A stretch of DNA of 64,000 bases. It comes from Rhizobium oryzicola (lineage in GTDB: Bacteria > Pseudomonadota > Alphaproteobacteria > Rhizobiales > Rhizobiaceae). Below, piece by piece: positions 25,409-34,423 of the stretch; position 1 is the first letter of the stretch; every line of letters begins with the position of its first letter. The notes beneath the pieces were generated by a model that was not told the DNA's origin, searched no databases, and was given only the letters and a program-made list of their open reading frames with translations. The stretch covers positions 744,001 to 808,000 of the forward strand of contig NZ_JAUKWQ010000001.1 in the NCBI RefSeq assembly GCF_030504645.1, given 5' to 3'. A program made the position numbers and the translations under genes.

Positions 25409-26167
25409 GTGGCGCAGCCGGAAAATACCACACCCATGAACATGGTCGACGCCTATACCTCTAGTCATCTCCTGCCTGCCCGCATTCAGGAAATCGCATC
25501 TCTCATGACGCAGTTTGATGTGCTGCGTTTCATGCGCCGTCTGACGGAGGCCTATGGACGTCGAACATTTATGGTGGGGGAGGTGCCGTCACAGACCACG
25601 CTGGAAATTTTGGGCAATGTCATCGTGACCAATTGGCCGTCCGAACTGATCTCACTTTATGACCAGAGCAAATTTCTGCAGACAAGCCCGGTGCTGCGCA
25701 GGCTCCGTAACCAGACGACGCCCTTCCAGTTCGTCACCGCAGATATTGCCAGCGAGCGTCAGGACGAGCGAGTAAAGGATTTATTGGAGCGTTTCGGCAT
25801 CACGACCGGAGCGATATTTCCTGTTGCCGATCTGGCGGGGCGGCGCGCAGCCGTCGCGCTGTTCGGTGAGGGTCCCCAGTTCAGCGTCGCGCAAATGATG
25901 GAACTGGGTTATATTGCTGGTCATCTGTATGAGCGGCTAGCGACCATCCGCGACGTGGATGCCAAAATCAACAATAGCCTTAGCGAGCGCGAAGTGAATT
26001 GCCTCACCTGGACGGCCGCCGGCAAAACAAGCGCAGAGATCGCCAATATCCTCGATCTTTCCGAGCATACCGTCAATCACTACCTGAACCGGGCCACGAA
26101 GAAACTGGTCGCCGTCAATCGCACTCAGGCTGTCGCGAAGGCACTTCGACTGGGCATTATCCAGTAA
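25409..26167 (+). CDS. LuxR-family regulator with divergent autoinducer-binding domain (LuxR solo)
   Basis: The 252 residues combine an autoinducer-binding-like domain (about 25-170) with a C-terminal LuxR/GerE HTH (LSEREVNCLTWTAAGKTSAEIA...SEHTVNHYLNRATKKL). Aligned by eye with TraR, Tyr 84 and Pro 94 of the pocket are kept, but the positions of W57, D70 and W85 are Leu 80, Ser 93 and Phe 108, so binding of ordinary acyl-homoserine lactones is unlikely. No luxI-type synthase is nearby. The start may be GTG 25409 or ATG 25436. A candidate sRNA gene follows. Confidence 0.85.
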   Translation: MAQPENTTPMNMVDAYTSSHLLPARIQEIASLMTQFDVLRFMRRLTEAYGRRTFMVGEVPSQTTLEILGNVIVTNWPSELISLYDQSKFLQTSPVLRRLRNQTTPFQFVTADIASERQDERVKDLLERFGITTGAIFPVADLAGRRAAVALFGEGPQFSVAQMMELGYIAGHLYERLATIRDVDAKINNSLSEREVNCLTWTAAGKTSAEIANILDLSEHTVNHYLNRATKKLVAVNRTQAVAKALRLGIIQ

Positions 26168-26277
26168 CGCCTGCCAAATAATCGACGCCTGGGAAGATTG
26201 CCGCAGAATTAGACAAAAAATCCGATGTTTTGGCGAAGTCATCCTTCAACGGCTTGCGATTCCAGATTGGCATAAAC

Positions 26278-26293
26278 TGGCACGCGGCATGCA
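26278..26293 (+). promoter_or_regulatory. Sigma-54-like promoter upstream of the candidate sRNA
   Basis: TGGCACG-CGGC-ATGCA matches the -24/-12 pattern TGGCACG-N4-TTGCA except for one base in the -12 element; GG (26279-26280) and GC (26291-26292) are separated by exactly 10 bases. Initiation would be expected near 26304. I could not identify an enhancer-binding (NtrC-type) site in the ~110 bases upstream. Confidence 0.45.
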
Positions 26294-26303
26294 TGTAGAA
26301 ACG

Positions 26304-26416
26304 CAGGTCCAGAGGGGACTAAAAAGCGCACCAAGAGGCGCAACGAAAGAAAAGACCGCCGATAAAGCTGTGCGCGCCTTGAGCTGCTGCTGGCCTTATC
26401 GGCGGTCTTCATTTTT
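26304..26416 (+). ncRNA. Candidate trans-acting sRNA, possibly MmgR/suhB-type (alpha-r8)
   Basis: The 337-base gap between the LuxR gene and mrp holds no plausible ORF but does hold an RNA-like unit. Hairpin 1 is GGTCC (26306-26310) with GGACT (26316-26320); hairpin 2 is GCGC (26326-26329) with GCGC (26338-26341); then comes an A-rich single strand and a perfect 14-bp terminator stem AAGACCGCCGATAA (26352-26365) with TTATCGGCGGTCTT (26396-26409), then CATTTTT. The architecture (two small hairpins, an A-rich linker, a strong terminator, N-control-type promoter) recalls the rhizobial MmgR/suhB family, but that is from memory. The reverse strand could also use the stem as terminator. Confidence 0.55.
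26352..26416 (+). terminator. Strong intrinsic terminator with 14-bp perfect stem
   Basis: AAGACCGCCGATAA and TTATCGGCGGTCTT are exact reverse complements with a 30-base internal segment, followed by five T residues. A-rich sequence before the stem would make it usable on the opposite strand as well. Confidence 0.75.
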
Positions 26417-26504
26417 CATACTTGTTGCTTGAGGCAGCTCTCACCACCTATAAGTCCGCTGACAGCAAATGGCTGTGAGGCAGGACAGGAATGAGGAGTG
26501 GGCG

Positions 26505-27674
26505 ATGCCCGACGTGACAAAGGACATGGTGATCGAGGCGCTGCGCCAGGTGCGTGGTCCCGACCTGGAAGGCGATGTCGTTTCGCTTGGCATGGTGTCC
26601 GATGTCTTCATTTCAGACTCCAAGGTCTATTTCTCGATCACCGTGCCTGCGGACAAGGCAAGGGAGCTCGAGCCTCTGCGGCAGGCAGCCGAGCGGACGG
26701 TCAAAGCCATTCCTGGTGTCAATGGCGCGCTGGTAACCTTGACGGCGGACCGCAAGGCCGGTGCTGCACCTGCGCCGAAGCCCGCGCCGCATGCCCATGC
26801 ACCCGCGCATGCACATGGTCATTCCCATGGAGCTTCGAATGGCGCTGCACCCGCTCAACCGCGCCAGCAGAAGGCGGGCGTGCCGGGTGTCGGTGCCATC
26901 ATTGCCGTTGCTTCCGGCAAGGGCGGCGTCGGCAAATCAACGACGGCCGTGAACCTGGCCCTGGCCTTGCAGGCGAATGGCCTGAAGGTCGGCCTGCTGG
27001 ACTCCGACATCTATGGTCCCTCCGTGCCACGGCTTCTGAAAATCTCCGGCCGTCCGCAGCAGATCGATGGCCGGCTGATCAAGCCCATGGAGAATTACGG
27101 CCTCAAGGCCATGTCCATGGGCTTTCTCGTGGAGGAAGAGGCGGCGATGATCTGGCGCGGGCCCATGGTCCAATCCGCCATCCTGCAGATGCTACGCGAA
27201 GTCGCCTGGGGTGAGCTCGACGTTCTGGTGGTGGACATGCCGCCTGGAACGGGCGATGCGCAGCTGACCATGGCGCAGCAAGTACCGCTGGCCGGTGCCG
27301 TCATCGTCTCGACGCCACAGGATCTGGCGCTGATCGATGCCCGCAAGGGCATTTCCATGTTCCGCAAGGTGGAAGTGCCGCTGCTCGGCATCATCGAGAA
27401 CATGAGCTATTTCATCGCGCCGGATACGGGCAAGCGTTACGATATCTTCGGCCATGGCGGCGCAAAGGCGGAAGCGGAACGCATCGGCGTTCCCTTCCTC
27501 GGCGAAGTGCCCCTGACCATGGATATCCGCGAGACCTCCGATGCCGGGACGCCTGTGGTGGTCTCCAATCCGGATGGTGCGGCGGCTGCCGTCTACAAGG
27601 ACATTGCGACGCGTGTCTGGCAGGAATTGAAGGGGCGTGCCACGCGTGCGGCACCAGCCATCGTCTTCGAGTAA
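26505..27674 (+). CDS. apbC: Mrp/ApbC-family P-loop ATPase, Fe-S carrier type
   Basis: A MinD-like ATPase of 389 residues thought to carry or transfer iron-sulfur clusters. An N-terminal MIP18/DUF59 domain covers 1-80; a His/Pro/Ala-rich linker with five His sits at about 96-108; the deviant Walker A ASGKGGVGKS lies at 136-145, followed by LDSDIYGPS and VDMPPGTGD. The CxxC that bridges a cluster in many relatives is absent: the corresponding segment reads APDTG (305-309). ATG 26505 is chosen because GAGGAG precedes it; an in-frame start at 26469 is possible. The local relation to the sRNA upstream is unclear. Confidence 0.9.
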   Translation: MPDVTKDMVIEALRQVRGPDLEGDVVSLGMVSDVFISDSKVYFSITVPADKARELEPLRQAAERTVKAIPGVNGALVTLTADRKAGAAPAPKPAPHAHAPAHAHGHSHGASNGAAPAQPRQQKAGVPGVGAIIAVASGKGGVGKSTTAVNLALALQANGLKVGLLDSDIYGPSVPRLLKISGRPQQIDGRLIKPMENYGLKAMSMGFLVEEEAAMIWRGPMVQSAILQMLREVAWGELDVLVVDMPPGTGDAQLTMAQQVPLAGAVIVSTPQDLALIDARKGISMFRKVEVPLLGIIENMSYFIAPDTGKRYDIFGHGGAKAEAERIGVPFLGEVPLTMDIRETSDAGTPVVVSNPDGAAAAVYKDIATRVWQELKGRATRAAPAIVFE

Positions 27675-27813
27675 AGACGGCGGCTGATTCGTTTTACTTG
27701 CATTCGGGAGGCAGTAGTCTTATACGCGCCTCTCGCTTGGGACGAGGGAACAACTAAGCTTACCGTTCATTGCGTCGGATCAGGGGACTGTTCCATGACG
27801 CGGAGACAACCGC

Positions 27814-28785
27814 TTGATCAATGCCTATCGCTCCAACGGCAGCGTGACCGTGCTCCACCCATCGGAGAAGCTCACGCGCTTACCCGATGACATCGTCTGG
27901 CTCGATCTCATCGATCCGACCCGCGTCGAAGACAGCTACATGGAGCAATTGCTCCAGATCTCGATCCCGACGCGCGACGATCTGAAGGATATCGAACCCT
28001 CCAGCCGTCTCTATATCGAGCAGGATTCTGTCTATATGACGGCATCGTTGGTCTGGAAGGCCGATTCCAAACAACCGGAACTCACAGATGTTGCCTTCAT
28101 CCTGACCGGTAACCGGCTGGTGACAGTACGCTATGCGGACCCGCGCTCGTTCAGCCTGTTCATCGCGGCATTGGGCCGCGTGCCGACTGATGTCCGCAAC
28201 GGTAAGACCCTGCTTTCGCATCTCCTGGAGACGATTGCAGACCGCACGGCAGAAATCCTGGAAATGACGATTGCGCGGATCGACCGTCTTTCATCGGATA
28301 TCTTCCGGGATCGTGACCGCCGTCGTCCGCCGAAGTTTTTGGAAGGCAAGCTGGCCGATATTGCTGAGAACCACCGGCTGATCGGCAAGGTGCGCGACAG
28401 TCTCGGCTCTCTGTCGCGTGTTCTGACTTTCCTTCAGAACACGCCCATGCTGCATACGGACGAAGATGCAGAAAAACTTTGCAAGACCGTTGCGCGCGAT
28501 GTGGCGACCCTGTCGGAACACGCAGGCTTCGTGGCAGGCAATATTTCCTTCCTGCTCGACGCTTCGCTGGGGCTGATCAACGTCGAACAGAACGCGATCA
28601 TTAAGATCTTTTCGATAGCCTCCGTGGTATTTCTTCCGCCGACCCTGGTTGCTTCGATTTACGGAATGAACTTCCGCGCAATGCCTGAACTGGAGTGGAG
28701 CTTTGGCTATCCCATGGCCCTTCTTGCCATGGTCGTTTCCGCCATTGTTCCCTTCTTCTTTTTCCGTTGGAAGGGCTGGCTCTAA
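27814..28785 (+). CDS. corA: CorA-family magnesium/divalent cation transporter
   Basis: Forms a pentameric inner-membrane channel for Mg2+ (or Co2+/Ni2+). The 323 residues consist of a long cytoplasmic alpha/beta and stalk region and two C-terminal membrane helices, the first ending in the signature YGMNF and the second ending the protein ([27 protein letters not shown] region). The start is TTG at 27814, since the frame has no suitable ATG upstream. The kup gene begins 15 bases after the stop, so Mg2+ and K+ uptake genes are probably cotranscribed. Confidence 0.92.
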   Translation: MINAYRSNGSVTVLHPSEKLTRLPDDIVWLDLIDPTRVEDSYMEQLLQISIPTRDDLKDIEPSSRLYIEQDSVYMTASLVWKADSKQPELTDVAFILTGNRLVTVRYADPRSFSLFIAALGRVPTDVRNGKTLLSHLLETIADRTAEILEMTIARIDRLSSDIFRDRDRRRPPKFLEGKLADIAENHRLIGKVRDSLGSLSRVLTFLQNTPMLHTDEDAEKLCKTVARDVATLSEHAGFVAGNISFLLDASLGLINVEQNAIIKIFSIASVVFLPPTLVASIYGMNFRAMPELEWSFGYPMALLAMVVSAIVPFFFFRWKGWL

Positions 28786-28799
28786 GAGCCAGACAACTC

Positions 28800-30704
28800 A
28801 TGTCACACGCTGACGAAGAACACAGTGTTGATCAAACGAGCTTGAAGCGCATCCTCGGCCTCACCCTCGGCTCCATCGGGGTGGTCTATGGCGATATCGG
28901 AACCAGCCCGCTCTATGCCTTTCGCGAAGCGCTGAAGCCCGTCGCTGCCCATGGCGGCGTCACGCCCGAGGCTGTGATCGGCATCATTTCGCTGATGATC
29001 TGGACGCTGACGATCATCGTCACCATCAAATACGTCCTGTTTCTGCTGCGCGCCGATAACGACGGCGAAGGCGGCACGCTCTCGCTGCTGGCCATGCTGA
29101 CCAAGACGGCAAAGGCCAACAAGGCGCTGCTGATGATGCTGGGCCTGATCGGTGCGGCACTCTTTCTCGGCGATGCCATGATTACCCCGGCACTGTCTGT
29201 CATGTCGGCCGTGGAAGGGCTGAAGCTCGTCACGCCCTCGCTTAGCAATGCCGTGCTGCCCATTTCCATCGTCATCCTGGTCGGACTCTTTGCCATCCAG
29301 TCACACGGAACGGGAGCTGTAGCCCGCTTCTTCGGGCCCATTACCGCCGTCTGGTTCGTTGTGATCGGCATTGCCGGCATCGGTCACATCTCCGATGACC
29401 TTTCGATCCTGCATGCAATCAATCCGGTGCATGCGGTCTCCTTCATGATTCACGAAGGCTATGTGGGTGTGGTCGTGCTTGGCGCCGTCTTCCTGACGGT
29501 CACAGGTGCCGAGGCCCTTTATGCGGATCTCGGTCATTTCGGCCGCCGCCCCATCCAGTGGGCATGGTTTGCGCTCGTCTTCCCGGCGCTGACGCTGAAC
29601 TATCTAGGCCAGGGTGCGCTGGTGCTGAAGCAGCCGGAGGCGATGTCTGATCCCTTCTACCTGATGTTCCCCAGCTGGGCGCTGCTGCCGGTGGTCATTC
29701 TCGCCACCTTCGCCACCATCATTGCCAGCCAGGCAGTCATCACCGGTGCCTTCTCACTGGTGCGTCAGGCCATTCATCTCGGCTATCTGCCGCGCATGCA
29801 GATCCTATTCACCTCGGAAACCAATACGGGGCAGATCTTCCTGCCTTACGTCAACAATCTGCTCCTGATCGGCGTCATCGCGCTGGTGCTCGGCTTCGAA
29901 AGCTCCGATGCGCTGGCCACCGCCTATGGTATCTCCGTTACCGGCGCCATGGTGGTGACGACGCTGATGGCCTTCGAATTCGTGCGTGCCCGCTGGCACT
30001 GGCCGCAATGGATTGCCGTCCTCTCGCTTTCGCCGCTGCTGGCGCTGGAAATGGTCTTCCTCGGGGCAAACCTGTTGAAGATCCATGATGGCGGCTACGT
30101 ACCGGTTCTGATGGCCGCTGCCTTCACGCTGATCATGTGGACCTGGAAGCGTGGAACGGCGATCCTGGCGGAAAAAACCCGCAAGACGGATATTCCGCTC
30201 ACAAGCTTTGCAGGCGCTATTGAAAAGAAAAGCGCGCATGCGCCGGTTTGCGTACCGGGCACGGCGATCTTCCTGACCAGCGATCCAGAATCGGCACCCG
30301 CCGCTCTGATGCACAACATCAAGCACAATCACGTGCTGCATGAAAAGAACGTGATCCTGACGATACGAACCGTCAACAAGCCGCGTGTTTCGCATGAACA
30401 CTGTTTCCATGTGGAAAAGCTGACGGAGCGTTTTACGATCATCGAGCTGCGCTTTGGCTTCATGCAGTCGCAGAATGTCTCGCAGGCACTGGCTTACCTG
30501 CGCAAATCTGGCTTCAAATTCGATATCATGTCGACCTCGTTTTATCTCGGCCGCCGCAAGTTGGTCCCGGATGCGCGTTCCGGCATGCCGATGTGGCAGG
30601 ACAGGCTGTTCATCGCGCTTGCCAATGCCGCCACCGACCCCTCCGATTACTTCCACCTGCCGGCCAACCGTGTGGTGGAGCTCGGCTCGCACGTGATCAT
30701 CTGA
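28800..30704 (+). CDS. kup: KUP/HAK-family potassium uptake protein
   Basis: A K+:H+ symporter of the inner membrane, 634 residues. The N-terminal KUP signature [15 protein letters not shown] is exact, about twelve hydrophobic segments follow up to roughly residue 450, and a soluble C-terminal domain ends the protein. [10 protein letters not shown] and [17 protein letters not shown] lie in that domain. ATG 28800 is 15 bases after corA; the longer ORF upstream overlaps corA and was rejected. Rhizobia often carry more than one kup; which paralogue this is cannot be told here. A terminator follows. Confidence 0.95.
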   Translation: MSHADEEHSVDQTSLKRILGLTLGSIGVVYGDIGTSPLYAFREALKPVAAHGGVTPEAVIGIISLMIWTLTIIVTIKYVLFLLRADNDGEGGTLSLLAMLTKTAKANKALLMMLGLIGAALFLGDAMITPALSVMSAVEGLKLVTPSLSNAVLPISIVILVGLFAIQSHGTGAVARFFGPITAVWFVVIGIAGIGHISDDLSILHAINPVHAVSFMIHEGYVGVVVLGAVFLTVTGAEALYADLGHFGRRPIQWAWFALVFPALTLNYLGQGALVLKQPEAMSDPFYLMFPSWALLPVVILATFATIIASQAVITGAFSLVRQAIHLGYLPRMQILFTSETNTGQIFLPYVNNLLLIGVIALVLGFESSDALATAYGISVTGAMVVTTLMAFEFVRARWHWPQWIAVLSLSPLLALEMVFLGANLLKIHDGGYVPVLMAAAFTLIMWTWKRGTAILAEKTRKTDIPLTSFAGAIEKKSAHAPVCVPGTAIFLTSDPESAPAALMHNIKHNHVLHEKNVILTIRTVNKPRVSHEHCFHVEKLTERFTIIELRFGFMQSQNVSQALAYLRKSGFKFDIMSTSFYLGRRKLVPDARSGMPMWQDRLFIALANAATDPSDYFHLPANRVVELGSHVII

Positions 30705-30739
30705 TTTTCTGTTTCATCAGAAAAATCGAATCCATTAAC

Positions 30740-30776
30740 AGGCGCGTGCGGCCAGCACGCGCCTTTCCTTTGTTTT
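30740..30776 (+). terminator. Intrinsic terminator after kup
   Basis: A perfect 10-bp stem AGGCGCGTGC (30740-30749) and GCACGCGCCT (30755-30764) with a 5-base loop is followed by TTCCTTTGTTTT. It ends the corA-kup unit. Confidence 0.85.
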
Positions 30777-30784
30777 CTCGGCCG

Positions 30785-30805
30785 TTAACCCTCCATTTAG
30801 GTTAA
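30785..30805. promoter_or_regulatory. Near-consensus CtrA site / TTAACC inverted repeat before the wall hydrolase
   Basis: TTAA-N7-TTTA (30785-30799) differs from the CtrA consensus at one base, and TTAACC (30785-30790) with GGTTAA (30800-30805) forms a perfect inverted repeat. It lies 47-67 bases before the TTG start of the SleB-like gene, a typical promoter position. Regulation is inferred. Confidence 0.35.
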
Positions 30806-30851
30806 TATTAGATAGTCTGCGCATACCACTTGACCTGTTGGAGTAGCGGTT

Positions 30852-32036
30852 TTGCGTAAGGACAGTATCCCGCGTCGCCGGTCCATTCACTGGATGGACC
30901 GTTGGGCTTCGCCCGTCGTGTTCGGCGTGGCGGCATGGCTGATCTTTCCTTCAATTGCAGCACAAGGCGATCTGGCGGACCTGTTGTCCGGCCGCGACCG
31001 CGGCGCCAGCCAGTGGCGGATGGTACTGACCGATTCCCCCGCAGGTTCCCTGCACGCTGCAGAGCTTGCCTTTCCTGAAGCGGAACCGCGTCTGGGGGCG
31101 GATGCTGGCATCCAGTTGGCCGACGGCCGCAAGATTGCCTTCACGCATCCCGGCAAAACACTGGATCAGGTTCCGGACGAGGAGCGCGTCAACCGCGCCG
31201 CCAAAAAGGGCAGGGTGATGGCGGTGGAGCCCATGCAGCCGCCAAAAGCCTTCACCGCCGGTTCCATTCTCAAGCGCACGAGTTCACTGCTGGCACCTGT
31301 GGAGCCTAGCCACGAACGCATGGCCTTTGCAAAACCAGACCCGAAGGCGAAGGACGTGACGCTGACCGCCTTCTACTATCGCAAGACGGAAGAGAAGAAG
31401 GTGGAGGAGCCGCTGTCGCCCATGGTGGCACGTCTCATCAACAATCCGCATGCGGACAGTCTTCTTGCCACGGCCTTTGCGCCTTCCAAGCCGGACTTTT
31501 CTCGTCAATCGCCCTTTGACGCCATCCTGAAGAAACCGAGTGAGCCCGAGGAGGGGCGTTTCGTGCCGTCAATCGGGCCGAAGGATCATGCCTGGGCGGC
31601 GACCGTGCTTCCGCCGGATGTGTTTTCCCCTCAGGAGCAGCAGTGCCTTGCTTCAGGCATCTATTTCGAGGCGCGCGGAGAATCAGTGAAGGGGCAGGCG
31701 GCGGTCGCGCAGGTCATCCTGAACCGCGTGCGCAACCCCGCCTATCCGAAAACTATTTGCGGCGTCGTCTACCAGAACGAAGACTGGCGCAACCACTGCC
31801 AGTTCTCCTTCGCCTGCGATGACATCAAGGATCGTATCCGCTCGAAAGAACATTGGGCCATGGCGCGAGAAGTAGCAATGGCGGTCACGGCCGGCCAGAT
31901 CTGGCTGCCGGAAGTGGGCTCCGCGACCCATTATCACGCCATCTATGTGAAGCCGAAATGGGCCCGTGGCATGGTGAAGGTTGGCCGCATCGGCCTGCAT
32001 GTCTTTTACCGCACGCATGGCGGCGGCTGGAGCTAA
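30852..32036 (+). CDS. SleB-like cell wall hydrolase
   Basis: The 394-residue protein probably cleaves peptidoglycan in the periplasm. The N-terminal basic stretch is followed by one hydrophobic segment (VVFGVAAWLIFPSIAA), either a signal anchor or an uncleaved signal. A ~230-residue Pro/Lys-rich linker precedes the Hydrolase_2 (SleB/CwlJ) domain at the C terminus, with CLASGIYFEARGE (catalytic Glu), QVILNRVRNPAYP, GVVYQN and CQFSFACD. A TTG start at 30852 is used because GGAG precedes it; ATG 30894 would shorten the basic N terminus. A CtrA-like box upstream would fit cell-cycle timing. Confidence 0.85.
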   Translation: MRKDSIPRRRSIHWMDRWASPVVFGVAAWLIFPSIAAQGDLADLLSGRDRGASQWRMVLTDSPAGSLHAAELAFPEAEPRLGADAGIQLADGRKIAFTHPGKTLDQVPDEERVNRAAKKGRVMAVEPMQPPKAFTAGSILKRTSSLLAPVEPSHERMAFAKPDPKAKDVTLTAFYYRKTEEKKVEEPLSPMVARLINNPHADSLLATAFAPSKPDFSRQSPFDAILKKPSEPEEGRFVPSIGPKDHAWAATVLPPDVFSPQEQQCLASGIYFEARGESVKGQAAVAQVILNRVRNPAYPKTICGVVYQNEDWRNHCQFSFACDDIKDRIRSKEHWAMAREVAMAVTAGQIWLPEVGSATHYHAIYVKPKWARGMVKVGRIGLHVFYRTHGGGWS

Positions 32037-32140
32037 CCACAACCGATTCCCTGCGCAACTGTCGCACATCCTGTGTATGAACGGTTTAACCGATTGAATT
32101 TGCCCGGTTAATTTGTTCTGAATGAAGCGATCACGATGCC

Positions 32141-32169
32141 TTGACTATATGAGCGCGCAAAACTATGGT
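32141..32169 (+). promoter_or_regulatory. Sigma-70-type promoter of the atpI-B-E-F'-F operon
   Basis: TTGACT (32141-32146, 5 of 6 to the -35 consensus) and TATGGT (32164-32169, 4 of 6 to the -10) are separated by 17 bases. Initiation near 32176 would give a leader of about 90 bases before atpI. The 230-base region between the wall hydrolase and atpI holds nothing else that I can name. Confidence 0.5.
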
Positions 32170-32266
32170 GCGCCCGACTTCAAAACGGGCCGGAAGGCGC
32201 GAATTCCTGGGCTTTGGCATCTCCAGACTGGTCATGTCGGAGTGAGAGTTGAGGGAGACGACGCCA

Positions 32267-32617
32267 ATGACGGACGACCGGGACGAAGGTCTGGAAGAGC
32301 GCCGAAAGCGCCTGTCTGCCGAACTGGCAGAGCGGCGCAAGGGGGAAGCAGTCGACGCTGCGAAGGAAATGCAGTCCGAGGAAAGCCGCAAAGGCATGGC
32401 CCTTGGATTGAAGATCTCCTCGGAGTTTATTGCTGCTATCGCTGTCGGCTTCATGCTGGGCTTTTTGCTCGACCGTTTTGTTGGCACGACGCCGTGGGGG
32501 ATGATCGCTTTCCTTCTTCTCGGATTTTGTGCGGGAATTCTGAATGTGCTGCGTGCCGTGGGCATGGTGGCAAAGCCTCGGTCCTTCGATGGAGATGACC
32601 AGGGTGGCAAGGGCTGA
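32267..32617 (+). CDS. atpI: ATP synthase assembly protein I
   Basis: A small membrane protein (116 residues) that helps c-ring assembly and perhaps Mg2+ supply in other bacteria. It has a charged N-terminal ~45 residues and two membrane helices ([37 protein letters not shown]), the layout of AtpI. GAGGGAG about 10 bases upstream fixes ATG 32267 rather than the earlier in-frame ATG at 32249. First gene of the Fo operon. Confidence 0.9.
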   Translation: MTDDRDEGLEERRKRLSAELAERRKGEAVDAAKEMQSEESRKGMALGLKISSEFIAAIAVGFMLGFLLDRFVGTTPWGMIAFLLLGFCAGILNVLRAVGMVAKPRSFDGDDQGGKG

Positions 32618-32685
32618 AGCCTTCGCCGAGAGTGGAGAATAATTCGCCAATTGCGGCGGGTGTAAGGAAGAAAGAAGGTAGAGCG

Positions 32686-33438
32686 GTGTCTAACGATCCG
32701 ACGCATCAGTTTCAGATCTTCAAGATCGTCCCGATCCATGTCGGCGGCGTCGACCTTTCGTTCACCAATGCTTCCCTGTTCATGGTTGCAACGGTCGCCT
32801 GTGCTGCGGGCTTCCTCTATTTCGCGACGTCGGCGCGCAGCCTGATCCCGACCCGTGCGCAGTCCGTGGCCGAGCTCTCCTACGAATTCATCGCCTCGAT
32901 GTTGAAGGAAGGGGCGGGCAGTCATGGGATGAAGTTCTTCCCATTGGTGTTTACGCTCTTCATGTTCGTGCTCACGGCAAACCTGCTCGGCATGTTCCCG
33001 TACTTCTTCACCATCACCAGTCAGATCATCGTCACCTTCGCGCTGGCGCTTCTGGTGATCGGCACGGTTCTCGTTTACGGTTTCTACAAGCACGGCTTCC
33101 ACTTCCTGCAGGTCTTCGTGCCAAGCGGCGTTCCGGGTATTCTTCTTCCGCTCGTCGTTGCCATTGAAATCATCTCTTTCCTGTCCCGCCCGATTTCGCT
33201 GTCGGTTCGTCTTTTCGCCAACATGCTGGCGGGTCACATCACGCTCAAGGTGTTCGCAGGCTTTGTTGCCTCGCTCGGAGCCCTTGGCGCACTCGGTATC
33301 GGTGGCGCGATCTTGCCCCTGATCATGACGGTCGCTCTGACCGGTCTCGAATTCCTCGTCGCCTTCCTTCAGGCCTACGTTTTTGCGGTACTGACATGCA
33401 TGTACCTCAACGACGCAGTTCATCCTGGCGGGCACTGA
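32686..33438 (+). CDS. atpB: F0F1 ATP synthase subunit a
   Basis: Forms the proton half-channels next to the c ring. The 250 residues match Rhizobiales subunit a. The essential Arg is in [14 protein letters not shown], and the C-terminal helix includes [20 protein letters not shown]. The start is GTG at 32686 ([10 protein letters not shown]), with AAGG upstream; ATG 32632 in the same frame would add a non-hydrophobic leader. It follows atpI by 68 bases. Confidence 0.95.
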   Translation: MSNDPTHQFQIFKIVPIHVGGVDLSFTNASLFMVATVACAAGFLYFATSARSLIPTRAQSVAELSYEFIASMLKEGAGSHGMKFFPLVFTLFMFVLTANLLGMFPYFFTITSQIIVTFALALLVIGTVLVYGFYKHGFHFLQVFVPSGVPGILLPLVVAIEIISFLSRPISLSVRLFANMLAGHITLKVFAGFVASLGALGALGIGGAILPLIMTVALTGLEFLVAFLQAYVFAVLTCMYLNDAVHPGGH

Positions 33439-33505
33439 GGAACGACATTGGCGTCTTGAAGCGTCAGTCATCCACCGCAACACAATCTCTTTATAGGAGT
33501 GAAAC

Positions 33506-33733
33506 ATGGATCCCATCGCAGCAAAGTACATCGGCGCAGGTCTGGCTTGCTTTGGCATGGCCGGCACGGCTCTCGGCCTCGGCAACATCTTCGGCAACTA
33601 CCTGTCGGGCGCGCTGCGCAACCCGTCTGCCGCTGACAGCCAGTTCGGCCGTCTGGTATTCGGCTTCGCCGTTACCGAAGCTCTGGGCATCTTCTCGCTG
33701 CTCGTAGCTCTGCTCCTCCTGTTCGCAGTCTAA
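33506..33733 (+). CDS. atpE: F0F1 ATP synthase subunit c
   Basis: The proton-binding ring subunit: 75 residues forming a two-helix hairpin with the polar loop RNPSA and the proton-carrying carboxylate Glu 58 in AVTEALG. TAGGAG is well placed before ATG 33506, the strongest ribosome binding site of the operon, consistent with the need for about ten or more copies per complex. A large hairpin lies just downstream. Confidence 0.97.
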   Translation: MDPIAAKYIGAGLACFGMAGTALGLGNIFGNYLSGALRNPSAADSQFGRLVFGFAVTEALGIFSLLVALLLLFAV

Positions 33734-33750
33734 TTCAGACCAGAACATGA

Positions 33751-33783
33751 GATCACGGCTGCTCCTGAAGGAGCGCCGTGATC
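33751..33783 (+). promoter_or_regulatory. Strong intercistronic hairpin between atpE and the b' gene
   Basis: GATCACGGC (33751-33759) pairs perfectly with GCCGTGATC (33775-33783), and GCTCCT (33761-33766) with AGGAGC (33769-33774), one T bulge and a two-base loop: 15 bp in all. No T tract follows, so a role as 3' RNA stabiliser or attenuator is more likely than full termination. It would favour subunit c mRNA over downstream genes. Confidence 0.7.
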
Positions 33784-33812
33784 TGTCGTATTGAATACCC
33801 CTGGAGGTGATG

Positions 33813-34418
33813 ATGTTCGTGACACCGGCATACGCGCAAGAAAAGGCGCCGGCCCATGGTGCAGCGCCGGCTGGCGAAGTGCATACGGAAACGGGCGTAG
33901 CGCATGGCGCTGAACACGGCGGCGGTGTATTTCCGCCATTCGACCAATCCACCTATGCATCCCAGCTGCTCTGGCTGGTCATCACCTTCGGCTTCTTCTA
34001 CCTCATTATGAAGAATGTCATCGTGCCGCGCGTCGGGGGCATCCTCGAACATCGCCACGATCGCATTGCTCAGGATCTCGACGAAGCATCCCGCCTGAAG
34101 GCGGAAGCCGATGCGGCCGTCGCGACCTATGAAAAGGAACTGGCGGAAGCCCGTTCAAAGGCCGGCAGCATTGCCGAAGCCGCCCGCGAATCCGCCAAGG
34201 CCAAGGCTGCAGCAGACCGTGCGGCGATCGAATCCGAACTGTCGGAAAAGCTGTCTGCTGCTGAAGCGCGCATTGCCGATATCAAGGCAAAGGCCTTTGC
34301 CGAAGTCGGCACCATTGCCGAAGAAACCGCCTCTGCTATCGTTGATCGTCTGATCGGCGCCAAGGCAACGGCTGACGATATCCGTGCAGCGGTCTCTGCC
34401 GCCAAAGTGGAGGGCTGA
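33813..34418 (+). CDS. atpF': F0F1 ATP synthase subunit b' (second b subunit)
   Basis: Peripheral stalk subunit. The ~201 residues start with a short segment ending PAYAQ, then a His/Ala-rich stretch, one membrane helix ([19 protein letters not shown]) and a long charged coiled coil with Ala/Glu/Lys heptads. Alphaproteobacteria carry b and b' as two genes, as here. Three start codons in a row lie at 33807-33815; 33813 has GGAGG at the best spacing. It precedes atpF by 5 bases. Confidence 0.92.
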   Translation: MFVTPAYAQEKAPAHGAAPAGEVHTETGVAHGAEHGGGVFPPFDQSTYASQLLWLVITFGFFYLIMKNVIVPRVGGILEHRHDRIAQDLDEASRLKAEADAAVATYEKELAEARSKAGSIAEAARESAKAKAAADRAAIESELSEKLSAAEARIADIKAKAFAEVGTIAEETASAIVDRLIGAKATADDIRAAVSAAKVEG

Positions 34419-34423
34419 TCGCC

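Noticed and set aside
26168..26300. Riboswitch or leader element for mrp
   Set aside because: No conserved riboswitch core was recognised, and the strong terminator at 26352-26416 would stop read-through before mrp.
32131..33597. 488-residue ORF on the minus strand
   Set aside because: Antisense to atpI, atpB and the atpE start; composition is not protein-like.
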